64,000 bases of DNA from Nitrospiraceae bacterium (GTDB lineage: Bacteria; Nitrospirota; Nitrospiria; Nitrospirales; Nitrospiraceae). Location of the stretch: NCBI GenBank assembly GCA_035623075.1, contig DASPUC010000052.1, positions 62,001-126,000 of the forward strand, given 5' to 3'. The translations under genes were made by a program, and so were the position numbers. The notes below the pieces were generated by a model. It was not told the DNA's origin. It saw only the letters and a list, made by a program, of their open reading frames with translations, and searched no databases. Positions 51,759-60,888 of the stretch are shown piece by piece. How positions within the stretch are numbered: the first letter of the stretch is position 1; each line of letters starts with the position of its first letter.

Positions 51759-52619
51759 ATGAAAAGCAAGAGCATTGGAATTTTGACTAAGCCCAAATTT
51801 CCACAGGTCAAGACCACCCTCCATGCGGTCGTCACATGGCTTCGAGCTCGGAACATCGACGTCATCTTGGATACAACGTCGGCAAGCCTTCTGGGCGAGT
51901 CCGGGGGCATTCAGAAAACCCAACTGGCTGGGAAGGCCGGTGTCATTCTTGTCCTAGGCGGTGATGGGACAATGCTCAACGCGGCCAGACTGGCGGCGGA
52001 GCAAGGGATTCCGATCCTTGGTGTCAATATGGGTGGGCTCGGGTTCTTAACTGAGGTCCAGTTAGAGCATTTGTATCCCTCGCTGGAGCGAGTCTTCGCC
52101 AATGAATACGTCTTGGATGAGCGGCTCATGCTGAGGACGCATGTGCATCGGCATGGAGAAACCGTCGCCCAAGGAGTGGTGCTGAATGATGTGGTGATCA
52201 GTAAGGGTACGCTAGCCCGCATGATCGAGTTGAAGGTGGCCATCCAAGGGCAGTTCGTCACGAGTCTTCGCGGGGACGGATTGATCGTGAGCACACCCAC
52301 CGGATCGACGGCTTATTCTCTGTCCGCGGGGGGACCTATTATTGATCCTGCAGTGCAGTCTTTGATTCTCACACCGATATGTCCGCACACCCTCACCCAT
52401 CGTCCCTTGATCGTACCCAGCAGCATCGAGATCGATGTCACACTGACCAGCAAAGACGACGGTGCGATGGCGACGCTCGACGGTCAAGTGGGGGTGGCGA
52501 TCGCAGAAGGGGACACGGTCGCGATTCAAGCATCGGAGCATCGAACAAGGCTGATCCGGTTTCCGGAGACTCACTACTATGAGGTGCTGCGAGAGAAGCT
52601 CAACTGGGGAGATCGGTAG
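51759..52619 (+). CDS. nadK: NAD kinase
   Basis: A 286-residue protein with the NAD kinase motif LVLGGDGTMLNAA (GGDG at 67-70), VNMGGLGFLTE, LNDVVISKG and the diagnostic TPTGSTAYSLSAGGPI. It makes NADP from NAD. Start ATG 51759 lacks a strong ribosome site. It ends 20 bases before the convergent oxidoreductase. Confidence 0.97.
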   Translation: MKSKSIGILTKPKFPQVKTTLHAVVTWLRARNIDVILDTTSASLLGESGGIQKTQLAGKAGVILVLGGDGTMLNAARLAAEQGIPILGVNMGGLGFLTEVQLEHLYPSLERVFANEYVLDERLMLRTHVHRHGETVAQGVVLNDVVISKGTLARMIELKVAIQGQFVTSLRGDGLIVSTPTGSTAYSLSAGGPIIDPAVQSLILTPICPHTLTHRPLIVPSSIEIDVTLTSKDDGAMATLDGQVGVAIAEGDTVAIQASEHRTRLIRFPETHYYEVLREKLNWGDR

Positions 52620-52639
52620 GGAGCTGGCTGTCCGTCGTC

Positions 52640-54010
52640 CTACGACAGGGCTTTCTCGATCAGCCCTAACATTTCTCGATTGCTCACGTGCTTGAAAGCT
52701 CCGATGCAATCCGTCGGGCCTTTGTGAGCCTGCTCGGCTGCTTCGAGTACACGCAGGCCTTTGACATTCACCGGGTGGCTGTTTCGATTCTTGAGGATGG
52801 TCTGCAGTTTACTGAGTATCCCTTCCGCGCTCGCCCTGCTCAACGGAGCCTTCGTTTTGAGATAACGCGACACGACTTCGGCACACCACTCCCCGTCCCG
52901 TTTGGCCACCCCTACGAGTCCTTCGCTTGCCTTGCGAGCCCAGCCGGCGAGGAATATGCCATCAAACACTTTCCCTGAGGTCTCGTCAAACGCTTGAAAG
53001 AGTGCATCGTCCGGGTCGTTGGTTGTCTTATGGGGATTGGTTACGAACACGCCGCTCTTATACGGTAGACCGACGGTTTCATCGACCTTGTCGCCCACGG
53101 CGAAGACCACGGAGTCGCACGGGAACTCGTAATACTGTTTGAGTCCCACTGCAGCCGTATCTTCCCCTTTAGGCTCAAGTTTGTTCTCTTCCATTTCGAG
53201 ACCCCGGACACGGTTGTTCCCATCAACGAGAATCCGTTTCGGAGATGCCAAGAACCTGAAATCCATTTTGGTTTCGCTGATTTTCGGTTCGCACTTGGTA
53301 AATTCGTCTACAAGGCCTTTGAGAACTTCTTCCGCGTTTTGACCTACTGCGGCCAGACGATCCTTAATGCGAGCGAACTCCTTTGTGATCCCGTCCACGT
53401 CCATATTCGCGCATACTGCCCGGATTTCTTTGGGGTTGTACTTGCGCTCGGCAGGTCCACGCCGGACCACGGCCGTGACTCGATCGACCTTCTTATAGCG
53501 AATCAACCAGTGGGCAATATCAACCATCACATCGCCTGCTCCAATGACGGCCACTTGCTTGCCCATATCAAACGGTCGATCCCCGAATCCGGGTAAGCGA
53601 TTGAAGTGATAGACCACATCTTTCGCGTGGAAGACCCCCCGCGCGCTATCTCCTTCGACGCCAATGGTCTTCGTTCCTTGCGCTCCGGTTGAAAAGACCA
53701 CCGCACTGGCGCCAAGTTCCCTGAGGTCTTCAACCGTAAGGTCCTTGCTTTTTCCGACTGACACATTTCCGAAATAATGAACGTTGGGTGCTTCCAAAAT
53801 ACCCCAATAGGTTTTTTTAAGCCCCCCGCGCAGTTTCAACTTGCTCGGAAAGATTCCGTATTCCGCAAGCCCTCCGAACTTGATATCGCGGTTGAGGACA
53901 ATCACTTCGTTGCCTGCCTCCGCCATCTTGTTGGCGACAGCCATTCCCGCAGGGCCGGCTCCTACCACGATTACGACGTGCGTTTCTCCCTTCAAACCTG
54001 TCACGCTCAT
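52640..54010 (-). CDS. FAD/NADPH oxidoreductase, ferredoxin-NADP reductase-like
   Basis: The 456-residue protein has a FAD-binding Rossmann motif VVGAGPAGMAVANK (residues 15-28) and FGGLAEYGIFPSK. A second nucleotide-binding motif VAVIGAGDVMVDIAHWL follows, and the C-terminal DGIFLAGWARKASEG typical of flavin reductases of the adrenodoxin-reductase / glutamate-synthase-small-subunit type. It lacks the N-terminal iron-sulfur domain of GltD. The partner ferredoxin is not known. It lies upstream of nothing obvious and is convergent with nadK. Confidence 0.88.
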   Translation of the reverse strand: MSVTGLKGETHVVIVVGAGPAGMAVANKMAEAGNEVIVLNRDIKFGGLAEYGIFPSKLKLRGGLKKTYWGILEAPNVHYFGNVSVGKSKDLTVEDLRELGASAVVFSTGAQGTKTIGVEGDSARGVFHAKDVVYHFNRLPGFGDRPFDMGKQVAVIGAGDVMVDIAHWLIRYKKVDRVTAVVRRGPAERKYNPKEIRAVCANMDVDGITKEFARIKDRLAAVGQNAEEVLKGLVDEFTKCEPKISETKMDFRFLASPKRILVDGNNRVRGLEMEENKLEPKGEDTAAVGLKQYYEFPCDSVVFAVGDKVDETVGLPYKSGVFVTNPHKTTNDPDDALFQAFDETSGKVFDGIFLAGWARKASEGLVGVAKRDGEWCAEVVSRYLKTKAPLSRASAEGILSKLQTILKNRNSHPVNVKGLRVLEAAEQAHKGPTDCIGAFKHVSNREMLGLIEKALS

Positions 54011-54145
54011 CGATAGCTCTTATATTGGTACAAAATCAGACGACAAAACGGCAGAACCATCAAAATTTTCGCGCACTTTAGCATAGGGATTTGGAAGCTG
54101 TCAAAAACTCTCCTTGCACGAATCTCGAGTATATTGATGGTGACG

Positions 54146-55615
54146 TTATCCCCCCGCACTGCCAATTGGACCTCCCGGCTCAGTCATACGCCAGGGGTCC
54201 AGCAACTCGTTCAGCCGTTTTTCGGACAGGACCTTCTGTTCTTTTGCCACCGCTCGTACCGTCTTCCCCGATTTGTACGCATCCTTCGCGAGCTTCGCCG
54301 CAGCTTCGTATCCAATCTCCGGAGCCAACGCCGTACACATCGCTAAGCTCTCTTCGATTAAACTCCGGCAACGTTCCTCGTTGGCCTTAATACCCTCGAT
54401 ACAGCGAGTTGCAAAGTTATGCGACGCCGTCGCTAATAACTCGATGGATTGTAGAAGGTTGTATGCCATGACAGGCAACATGACGATCAGTTCGAAGTTG
54501 GCTGCCTGTCCTGCAACGGTGACGGTCACATCGTTTCCGATCACCTGGGCACAGACCATCGTCATCGATTCCGCAATGACAGGGTTCACTTTGCCCGGCA
54601 TAATCGACGAACCCGGTTGGGTTTCTGGCAAATTGATCTCCCCAAGCCCACAGCGGGGTCCGGAACCCAGCCAACGGATGTCATTGGCTATTTTCATCAG
54701 GCTTACGGCAATCGTTCGTAATTCTCCGCTCGCTTCCACGAGCGAGTCTTGAGTCGACTGGGCCTCAAAATGATTGGACGCCTCCCTAAACGAACAACCG
54801 GTTTCCTTTGTGATAATCGCCAGTGCCTTACGTGCGAAGTCCGGATGACAATTGAGGCCGGTGCCAACCGCCGTACCACCGAGCGCGACTTCGCCGAGCG
54901 ATTCTTGTGCTCGCTTCACCCGCTGGATACCGAGCTCGATTTGACGCGCATAGCCACCGAATTCCTGTCCCAGTCTCACCGGCGTCGCGTCCTGTAAGTG
55001 GGTACGACCGATCTTCACGATCTTGTCAAATTCCCTCGCCTTTCGATCGAGGGCCTTCTGTAAGCGGATGAGTGCCGGAAGAAGTTGGCGCTCCATCATT
55101 TCTACCGCCGCGATGTGAATGGCCGTTGGAATAACGTCGTTGCTCGATTGGCCGAGATTGACGTGGTCGTTTGGATGCACCAGTTTGCTGCCACGCGCTC
55201 CGCCAAGCAATTCGGTCGCGCGGTTTGAGATCACCTCGTTGGTATTCATGTTGGTCGAGGTACCGGATCCGGTTTGGAAAATATCCACGGGAAATTCCGC
55301 GTCGAGTTTTCCCTCCACCACTTCTGATGCAGCTTGCCGCATCACATCAGTTTGTTTCTTGTCCAGGAGGCCATGCGATTCATTGACCGTCGCTGCGGCT
55401 CGTTTGATCAGTCCCATCGCTCGAATCATGGCACGAGGAAACCGGAGTGAGCTAATTGGAAAGTTTTCGATCGCCCTGGCTGTCTGCACCCCGTAATATG
55501 CGTCCTCTGGCACAGCCAATTCGCCCATAGTATCCCGCTCCATGCGGGTCTTTCCTGAATTCAAGGGAGGCTTGGACGCGTGGGGCTGTGCCTGTGACCC
55601 TAAGGGCTTCTTCAT
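54146..55615 (-). CDS. fumC: fumarate hydratase, class II
   Basis: The 489-residue protein has the family blocks VQTARAIENFPIS, TSTNMNTNEVISNRA, HVNLGQSSNDVIPTAIHIA, the active-site GRTHLQDATPVRLGQEF and the signature GSSIMPGKVNPV. It interconverts fumarate and malate. The start is at 55615 with AGGAGG upstream; the N-terminus is about 25 residues longer than usual and low in complexity. Citrate synthase and malic enzyme lie in the same few kilobases. Confidence 0.97.
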   Translation of the reverse strand: MKKPLGSQAQPHASKPPLNSGKTRMERDTMGELAVPEDAYYGVQTARAIENFPISSLRFPRAMIRAMGLIKRAAATVNESHGLLDKKQTDVMRQAASEVVEGKLDAEFPVDIFQTGSGTSTNMNTNEVISNRATELLGGARGSKLVHPNDHVNLGQSSNDVIPTAIHIAAVEMMERQLLPALIRLQKALDRKAREFDKIVKIGRTHLQDATPVRLGQEFGGYARQIELGIQRVKRAQESLGEVALGGTAVGTGLNCHPDFARKALAIITKETGCSFREASNHFEAQSTQDSLVEASGELRTIAVSLMKIANDIRWLGSGPRCGLGEINLPETQPGSSIMPGKVNPVIAESMTMVCAQVIGNDVTVTVAGQAANFELIVMLPVMAYNLLQSIELLATASHNFATRCIEGIKANEERCRSLIEESLAMCTALAPEIGYEAAAKLAKDAYKSGKTVRAVAKEQKVLSEKRLNELLDPWRMTEPGGPIGSAGG

Positions 55616-55757
55616 GATTGCGGCTCCTCCTGAACTGGCTGTAATAAAAGGAACAGCATCTTAAACGGTTGCTGCCCAGAAGCTCAAGAGTGAGGGCGGA
55701 GGAGGATTGATCCGGCCGTCGAGAATCCGTTAGGAGTTACCGAGGGGGAATTCCGCT

Positions 55758-55994
55758 ATGACCGAGACCGCCTTTCGTGTCGATGCCTACGCGGGGTATA
55801 AGGGAGAAGAAACTCCTCGGTCCTTTACGATCGAGGGAGTCAGTCACAGCGTGGCCGAAATCGTCGTTCGATGGTATAGCGAAACTCATTCCTATTTCAA
55901 AGTGAGAACGACTCGCGGACACCGCTTTGTTCTTCGTTTTGACCTGGACCAGAGTGTGTGGGAACTCGTGATGCGGGAGCGTGATCTCGGATGA
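55758..55994 (+). CDS. small unknown protein
   Basis: A 78-residue protein from ATG 55758, preceded by the purine-rich GAGGGGGAA. The pattern TETAFRVDAYAGYKGEETPRSF, IVVRWYSETHSYFKVRTTRGHRFVLRFD suggests a compact beta-sheet, as in small nucleic-acid or ligand-binding proteins. Not recognised. A strong bidirectional terminator follows at once, so it is a full single-gene transcript. Confidence 0.7.
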   Translation: MTETAFRVDAYAGYKGEETPRSFTIEGVSHSVAEIVVRWYSETHSYFKVRTTRGHRFVLRFDLDQSVWELVMRERDLG

Positions 55995-56005
55995 AGATGA
56001 AAAGG

Positions 56006-56029
56006 AAAGGCCCGCATGCGCGGGCCTTT
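56006..56029. terminator. bidirectional intrinsic terminator
   Basis: AAAGGCCCGC (56006-56015), a four-base loop ATGC, and GCGGGCCTTT (56020-56029). The A-run and T-run on both sides let it end the small plus-strand gene at 55994 and the Hsp20 gene whose stop is at 56054. Confidence 0.9.
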
Positions 56030-56053
56030 CTTCAGGAACCTCTGCAGGCAGAC

Positions 56054-56503
56054 TTAGCCGACTTTCACCTCAATCGCCTTCGGCTTGGCCTTCTCTGATT
56101 TCGGCAGATGGAGATTCAACAGTCCGTCCCTAAACTCTGCCTTGACCTTCTCTTCATCGATCACATCAGGCAAGCTAAAGCTTCGAACGAAGCTCCCGTA
56201 GGACCGCTCGACCCGATGATACTTCTTGCCCTTCTCTTCTCGTTCCTGTTTGCGTTCTCCCTGAATCGTGAGGACGCCGTCTTCCAGCATGACCTTCACA
56301 TCCTCTCTCTTGACATCAGGAAGCTCCGCCTTGATCAGGTATTCCCCGTCGGTTTCACTGATATCAACGGAAGGAGTCCAATCCGCAACGATCATCGTTT
56401 CTTTTCCATTGGTTCGTGTAGCAGGCCGTGCAAACATGCGATTGAGCCGATCGGACATGTCTTCCAACTCACGAAATGGATCCCAGCGCATAACAGCCGT
56501 CAT
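56054..56503 (-). CDS. Hsp20 small heat shock protein
   Basis: The 149-residue protein has the N-terminal WDPFRELEDMSDRLNRMF and the alpha-crystallin domain (about 45-135) with VDISETDGEYLIKAELPDVKREDVKV, GVLTIQGERK and VKAEFRDGLLNLHLPKSE. It has a C-terminal tail with AIEVKVG. It holds unfolding proteins in soluble form. AAGGAGG precedes ATG 56503. Confidence 0.95.
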   Translation of the reverse strand: MTAVMRWDPFRELEDMSDRLNRMFARPATRTNGKETMIVADWTPSVDISETDGEYLIKAELPDVKREDVKVMLEDGVLTIQGERKQEREEKGKKYHRVERSYGSFVRSFSLPDVIDEEKVKAEFRDGLLNLHLPKSEKAKPKAIEVKVG

Positions 56504-56590
56504 GGCATACCTCCTTAAAGTTTCTTAACGGTGCAGGATACATTATTGGTATTTCACAGTGGCGCTGCGCCTATTGTGCCATCTGCGCTC

Positions 56591-56618
56591 TAGATAATTG
56601 CGGTTAAACGAGAGTCAA
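56591..56618 (-). promoter_or_regulatory. candidate hsp20 promoter
   Basis: The minus strand reads TTGACT (56618-56613), 16 bases, then TATCTA (56596-56591). It would give an RNA leader of about 80 bases before ATG 56503, long enough for a structure. I see no CIRCE, ROSE or sigma32 consensus. Confidence 0.3.
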
Positions 56619-56639
56619 GGGGGGGAGCTACGGAATTGG

Positions 56640-57773
56640 CTAGCGTTTGTCGAGTGGCACGTATGGGCGATTGTGCTCACCGGAGTAGATCTGCTCCGGT
56701 CTGAAAAGCTTGTTCTCATTGAGCTGTTCCAACCAGTGTGCCAGCCACCCGGAAACACGCGACATAGCAAAGAGCGGGGTAAAAAGATCCACGCTGATGC
56801 CCATTTTGTCGTACAGGACGCCAGAATAAAAATCGACATTGGGATAGATGCCTTTCCCCTGCAGCAGGTCTCGGGCTGTTTCCTCAACTTCTAAGGCAAT
56901 TTCGTACAGGGGCGATGGGGCGGATTCCTTGAACAGTCGTTCGCAGAGGCCTTGCAGGACAGTTGCTCGCGGATCCTTGACCTTGTACACGCGGTGGCCG
57001 AATCCCATCAGCTTGTGTTTTCCCCGAATCTTGTCTTCAACGTATCGCCGTGCTCGTTCCGGCGAACCGATCTCTTTCAACATCTGGACGACTTCTTCAT
57101 TCGCCCCCCCGTGCAAGGGACCTTTCAGTGCGCCAATCGATGATGCAACGACGGTGTATGGATCCGCTAGGGTTGATGCCGTGACGAGGCCGGTAAACGT
57201 CGACGCATTCATCGTGTGCTCGGCGTGCAAGATGAAACAATCGTCTAAAATCTCGCTCCATAGCGGAGGCGGTGTCTGTTCGGTCAACATGTACAGAAAG
57301 TTTTCGGAAAATCCGAGTTCGTCGCGGGGAGGGATCGGGGCATCGCCGTGGCGGAGCCTGGCCCAGGCTGCCACAATCGTGGGGAGTTTGGCCACTAACC
57401 GCACGACTGACCAATAATTATTCTCAACATCTTTTACGTTCCGCCCCGGATAGAACATACCGAGAGCAGCTACCGCCGCCTGTAAGGCATCCATGGGGTG
57501 GCCCTGCTCCGGCAAGCACTTCATCAGATCAATGATCTTGAATTTGATTCGGCGATGATGGGTGATGTCCGTGGTCCACCGAGTCATTTCTGGTTCTGTC
57601 GGGAGATGCCCAAAGAGGAGGAGAAATGCAGTCTCGAGATAGGAGGATTTCATGCAGAGGTCTTCGACACGGATACCGCGGTATTCGAGTACACCGCGCT
57701 GTCCATCTACGTCACTGACCGCTGATTTAGCGGCTGGCACTCCGGCAAGACCCGGCATGAAATCATGTGGCAT
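56640..57773 (-). CDS. gltA: citrate synthase
   Basis: The 377-residue protein has the citrate synthase blocks: LLFGHLPTE, LHAEHTMNASTFTG with an active-site His, LKGPLHGGANEEV, GFGHRVYKVKDPRA with the second His, and NVDFYSG with the catalytic Asp. It condenses acetyl-CoA with oxaloacetate. It is the short type of about 375 residues. In Nitrospirota-like autotrophs it can act with the reductive TCA cycle; that link is background knowledge, not seen here. Confidence 0.97.
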   Translation of the reverse strand: MPHDFMPGLAGVPAAKSAVSDVDGQRGVLEYRGIRVEDLCMKSSYLETAFLLLFGHLPTEPEMTRWTTDITHHRRIKFKIIDLMKCLPEQGHPMDALQAAVAALGMFYPGRNVKDVENNYWSVVRLVAKLPTIVAAWARLRHGDAPIPPRDELGFSENFLYMLTEQTPPPLWSEILDDCFILHAEHTMNASTFTGLVTASTLADPYTVVASSIGALKGPLHGGANEEVVQMLKEIGSPERARRYVEDKIRGKHKLMGFGHRVYKVKDPRATVLQGLCERLFKESAPSPLYEIALEVEETARDLLQGKGIYPNVDFYSGVLYDKMGISVDLFTPLFAMSRVSGWLAHWLEQLNENKLFRPEQIYSGEHNRPYVPLDKR

Positions 57774-57788
57774 CGTCGTACTCCCCGA

Positions 57789-57810
57789 ATGATTTATACT
57801 AGCTTATCAT
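57789..57810. promoter_or_regulatory. overlapping divergent -10 boxes framed by an inverted repeat
   Basis: ATGAT (57789-57793) and ATCAT (57806-57810) form an inverted repeat. Between and across it lie TATACT on plus (57795-57800) and TATAAA on minus (57798-57793), facing the exported-protein pair and citrate synthase respectively. The -35 elements are weak. A regulator bound here could switch both genes. Confidence 0.35.
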
Positions 57811-57833
57811 GTTTGAAACAGGATCATCTTGAA

Positions 57834-58109
57834 ATGAAATATTTCGATTGGCATACTGATTCCCAAAAAAGAGTCGGACTGCTGATGTTCATCAGGGTCA
57901 TGATCATAGTTGGATTGGCCACCCTGGCCCTCGCCTTCTTCATGGTCACCCGCGGTTCTCATGGTGTTAAGTCCGCACCATCTGCGAAACCGGTGGGGAC
58001 GAGCACCCTCAGTCACGGAGGACAACCTGCCACTTCACCATCAAACGGGTTGCCCTACCGATCAGATGAAAGCGCGAATGATCAGGACCGTGCAGGCAAG
58101 ACAAAGTAG
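57834..58109 (+). CDS. small single-pass membrane protein
   Basis: A 91-residue protein from ATG 57834 (MKYFDWHTD). One membrane helix spans about residues 14-38 (VGLLMFIRVMIIVGLATLALAFFMV). A polar, Ser/Pro/Gly-rich tail follows on the likely periplasmic side. No catalytic motif. It sits three bases before the next gene, so the two form a unit. The ribosome site is weak and the function unknown. Confidence 0.55.
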   Translation: MKYFDWHTDSQKRVGLLMFIRVMIIVGLATLALAFFMVTRGSHGVKSAPSAKPVGTSTLSHGGQPATSPSNGLPYRSDESANDQDRAGKTK

Positions 58110-58112
58110 ATC

Positions 58113-58499
58113 ATGGTAAATGTGCGGCTCATCAGTCTCGGTTTCATAGCCGTTCTTCTTGCCGTCGGTCTTTCGGTACAAGCTGAAGATGAGCAGCTCA
58201 TTTTTGCGGTGGTGAGCGAAGTACCCAAAGACCGGTCCCGGGTTGCTGCCAAGATATCAAGCAACGATGTGGTGAGCGATGCGAAACTCTTGGCATCGGA
58301 CACGATCCAGAATAATCTCATCTGGAAAAAACTAGAAATTTGCCATGCTATGCGCATAGAAGGGTTCAAATCGCCTGAAGGGGTTAAGATAGCGTCAGTG
58401 CGCATCATCGACGCCGCCATGCTGCCGATGTCACTGCAAACGTTCGCCGGAGATTGCCTCATCAAGAAGGCCATTGAGGTGGCCCCGCTTGCTGATTAA
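58113..58499 (+). CDS. exported protein of unknown function
   Basis: A 128-residue protein with a signal peptide (MVNVRLISLGFIAVLLAVGLSVQAED). The mature part has two Cys (LEICHAM and AGDCLIK) that could form a disulfide. It starts right after the membrane protein gene. It resembles small periplasmic proteins of unknown role and I cannot name a family. Confidence 0.65.
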   Translation: MVNVRLISLGFIAVLLAVGLSVQAEDEQLIFAVVSEVPKDRSRVAAKISSNDVVSDAKLLASDTIQNNLIWKKLEICHAMRIEGFKSPEGVKIASVRIIDAAMLPMSLQTFAGDCLIKKAIEVAPLAD

Positions 58500-58518
58500 A
58501 GCAGTCGGGGGTGCGACC

Positions 58519-58887
58519 CTAGGCTCGGCACACCGGGCACAGCGTCGGTTCTACGTCGGATTCACATTCAGCAACCGTCAAGGAGAACAACTGCTCACAT
58601 TGCCGGCAGAGGCAGATTTCAAAGTATGGGATTCCGGCATCGTCGATTTCAGTCGGGAGAAGGAGCTCCCCCGGATCGAATCCGAGAATGGCCCCATCCG
58701 GAAATTTGACCAGTGCGAGTCGATCATTGAACACTTCAAACGTCGCTTCCTGAGATTTGCGCTCCAGAAGGTGTCCGACCACCAACACCGGTTGCCCTTT
58801 GCGTTTGGTACGAAGGTCTCGCAGCGTATGTTGTGAATTTGACGCACAAGCGTACTGTCCACTGGAGCTCGTTCCAACCGCGGGCAT
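58519..58887 (-). CDS. protein with C-terminal zinc ribbon
   Basis: About 122 residues from ATG 58887 (an ATG at 58920 is in frame). The middle has GQPVLVVGHLLERKSQEATFEVFNDRLALVKFPDGAIL, a beta-rich segment. The last 35 residues contain CLCRQC and CPVC, spaced as a zinc ribbon. The role is unknown, perhaps nucleic acid or protein binding. It is convergent with the exported gene, 20 bases between ends. Confidence 0.6.
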   Translation of the reverse strand: MPAVGTSSSGQYACASNSQHTLRDLRTKRKGQPVLVVGHLLERKSQEATFEVFNDRLALVKFPDGAILGFDPGELLLPTEIDDAGIPYFEICLCRQCEQLFSLTVAECESDVEPTLCPVCRA

Positions 58888-58978
58888 AGAAGCACCTCTC
58901 CAGATCACTACCCGAAGCATCTAGCACAGGGGAAAATTTGACGTCAAGATAGCCAAACGAGACAAAGGAGTAATGGTC

Positions 58979-59329
58979 ATGGCCGATGTAACGATCTATC
59001 AAAAACCGACCTGTACCACCTGTCGCCAAGCGATTCAGGTCTTAAAAGATAGTGGCACACCCTTCAAGAGCGTCAATTATTATGAGCAGCCCTTTACGAA
59101 AGCGCGCCTCAAAAGTGTTTTGAAGAAAGCCAGACTCTCCCCGCGCGACGTTTTGAGGACAAAAGAGGAGACGTATAAGGAACTCGGACTTGCCAAGAGG
59201 CAGCTCTCGGATGATGAATTGGTCGATCTCATGGTTACCCACCCGGATTTGATTCAACGACCGATTGTTGAGAAGGGCGACAGGGCGATTCTGGCACGAC
59301 CGGCAGAAACGGTGAGGCAATTATTGTAG
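58979..59329 (+). CDS. ArsC/Spx-family protein
   Basis: A 116-residue thioredoxin-fold protein from ATG 58979, with AAAGGAG about eight bases upstream. It starts MADVTIYQKPTCTTCRQ, with the redox pair Cys12-x2-Cys15 followed by Arg, then RDVLRTKEETYKELGL and a C-terminal PIVEKGDRAILARPAE. This is the ArsC/Spx/YffB family. The CxxC fits Spx-like or glutaredoxin-type arsenate reductases; arsenate or another role cannot be decided. Confidence 0.9.
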   Translation: MADVTIYQKPTCTTCRQAIQVLKDSGTPFKSVNYYEQPFTKARLKSVLKKARLSPRDVLRTKEETYKELGLAKRQLSDDELVDLMVTHPDLIQRPIVEKGDRAILARPAETVRQLL

Positions 59330-59344
59330 CTGTAATAGCGAGGT

Positions 59345-60646
59345 TCAGAATTCTTCGCTCACGACCATTCTCCCCGAAGGGGCAAAGGATCGTCGGGACG
59401 GTTCTGTGAGCACAAATCCCCGCTTGATGACATTCCCTCCTGATCCCTTCGCCTCGTACAGTGCTCGATAGGCCGACTTTGTCACAAGACTCAAGGAAGA
59501 GTTGTCACCGATACGCTCCGCCACACCGATGCTGAGTGTAACAGGTAGTTCGCGATCACTTGCTCCCTTCTTATGAGTACCTCTTGTATCTTCCCAAACT
59601 CGATCGCGCTTGCCTAAGTAGAGCATGGTCGTGTCGACGACCTTCCTTATCTTTTCGAGTCGGCTTACTGCTTCTATGGCTGAAATGCCGGGAAACAGCA
59701 AGGTGAGTTCTTCTCCGCTGATACGAAACACCTGCCCGCCAGCGCATGCCGACTGAATTTTAGGTGCGAGGACTTTGAGGATTTGTTCGCCGACTGATTT
59801 GCCATGGTTATTGAAATGTTGTTTGAGCTGATCGATTCCAATGATTGCAACAGAGTAGTTGGTTCGGAGGCGCCTGCTGGCTTCTTCATAGGCAAGCCGG
59901 CCTAGCATTCCGGTGAGTTCGTCGCGGTACGTACGCTGGTAACAGGCTTGAATAAGTGTGACGAAGAGAATAAGCCCTGCGGTTGCAAAGAAGTTTGTTG
60001 GTTGCCATCCATATTGGCTCCCGTGATAAGCAAAAAAGACGGCAATGAGGGCCCAAATTGATCCTCCCTCCAATGGATCGCGATGGAGAACAAAACGGAC
60101 AAACTGGAGAACGAGTGCGACGGCGAATGCCACGAGGGCTGGTTGCGGAAGAATAGTCCAACTCGTGATGGCAGGGGGAACGAAGGGTTCCGTAAAGGCA
60201 CCTGACAACTCCTGTTGTTCAGACATACAGAGCCAAAGGACGAGGAATGGCTGAGTAAGAACCAGCATCAATCGTACAATTCCACGCACCGTAGAGATGG
60301 CATCTTCCTTCACGATCGAGAAAGCCAACAGGTTGATCGGCAGGAGAAATGCTGTGATCGCAAAAACGCTGTGGCTCGTAAACGCCGGATTGGCGTCTAC
60401 GGCGGGCAACAATACGTTGGCGCGGTCGGCGAGGGCCAGAACAAGCAACGAAAGCATCATCCGGCTGCTGGCAAAATACCAGCCGAATACAAGACCGAAC
60501 ACCAGCACGATATACGGCAACGCTGCGATCGGCTGCTGGAACCACGCCGGAAGTCCATGGGGGCGGAGAAACCCGATCGCTACAAGAAAGATCGGTCCGC
60601 CGGGTATCAAGAAAGCCTGCGTTGTTGTCCAGATCGTCTGCCTCAT
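59345..60646 (-). CDS. membrane GGDEF-domain protein with divergent active-site motif
   Basis: ATG 60646 (MRQTIWTTTQ) has AGGGG upstream; the longer frame is unlikely. The 433-residue protein has seven or eight membrane helices (1-235) and a C-terminal GGDEF fold with IIGIDQLKQHFNNHG for the metal site. The signature loop reads SGEEL instead of GGDEF, and the later LSIGVAERIGD is normal. An active diguanylate cyclase is possible (SGDEF variants are known to work), as is an inactive receptor. Confidence 0.8.
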   Translation of the reverse strand: MRQTIWTTTQAFLIPGGPIFLVAIGFLRPHGLPAWFQQPIAALPYIVLVFGLVFGWYFASSRMMLSLLVLALADRANVLLPAVDANPAFTSHSVFAITAFLLPINLLAFSIVKEDAISTVRGIVRLMLVLTQPFLVLWLCMSEQQELSGAFTEPFVPPAITSWTILPQPALVAFAVALVLQFVRFVLHRDPLEGGSIWALIAVFFAYHGSQYGWQPTNFFATAGLILFVTLIQACYQRTYRDELTGMLGRLAYEEASRRLRTNYSVAIIGIDQLKQHFNNHGKSVGEQILKVLAPKIQSACAGGQVFRISGEELTLLFPGISAIEAVSRLEKIRKVVDTTMLYLGKRDRVWEDTRGTHKKGASDRELPVTLSIGVAERIGDNSSLSLVTKSAYRALYEAKGSGGNVIKRGFVLTEPSRRSFAPSGRMVVSEEF

Positions 60647-60888
60647 GCGGAGTCGCCCCTGAAAAGGATTAATATTGGGTTGATCATGTGTGCCAGAACC
60701 GTACCAATCATCCCGTAGATTCTTCCATCCCTCCCCTCCCGCCAGGGCCTCCAAATGGCTGAAATGTAGCAATTTTCTCTTCCCGGCATGTCTACGGCAT
60801 GGACTCGCCGCATGACAACGCCCAGCACCTGGGCCGTTTTTGAACAGTTGATCAGGTTAGTCGGCCAGCCTTTGAGGCAGGAGGTAGA

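Noticed and set aside
56504-56590. Possible heat-sensing leader (ROSE or fourU) or CIRCE before hsp20
   Set aside because: I could not find a U-rich anti-SD stem, a ROSE signature or TTAGCACTC-type repeats; only weak GC hairpins are present.
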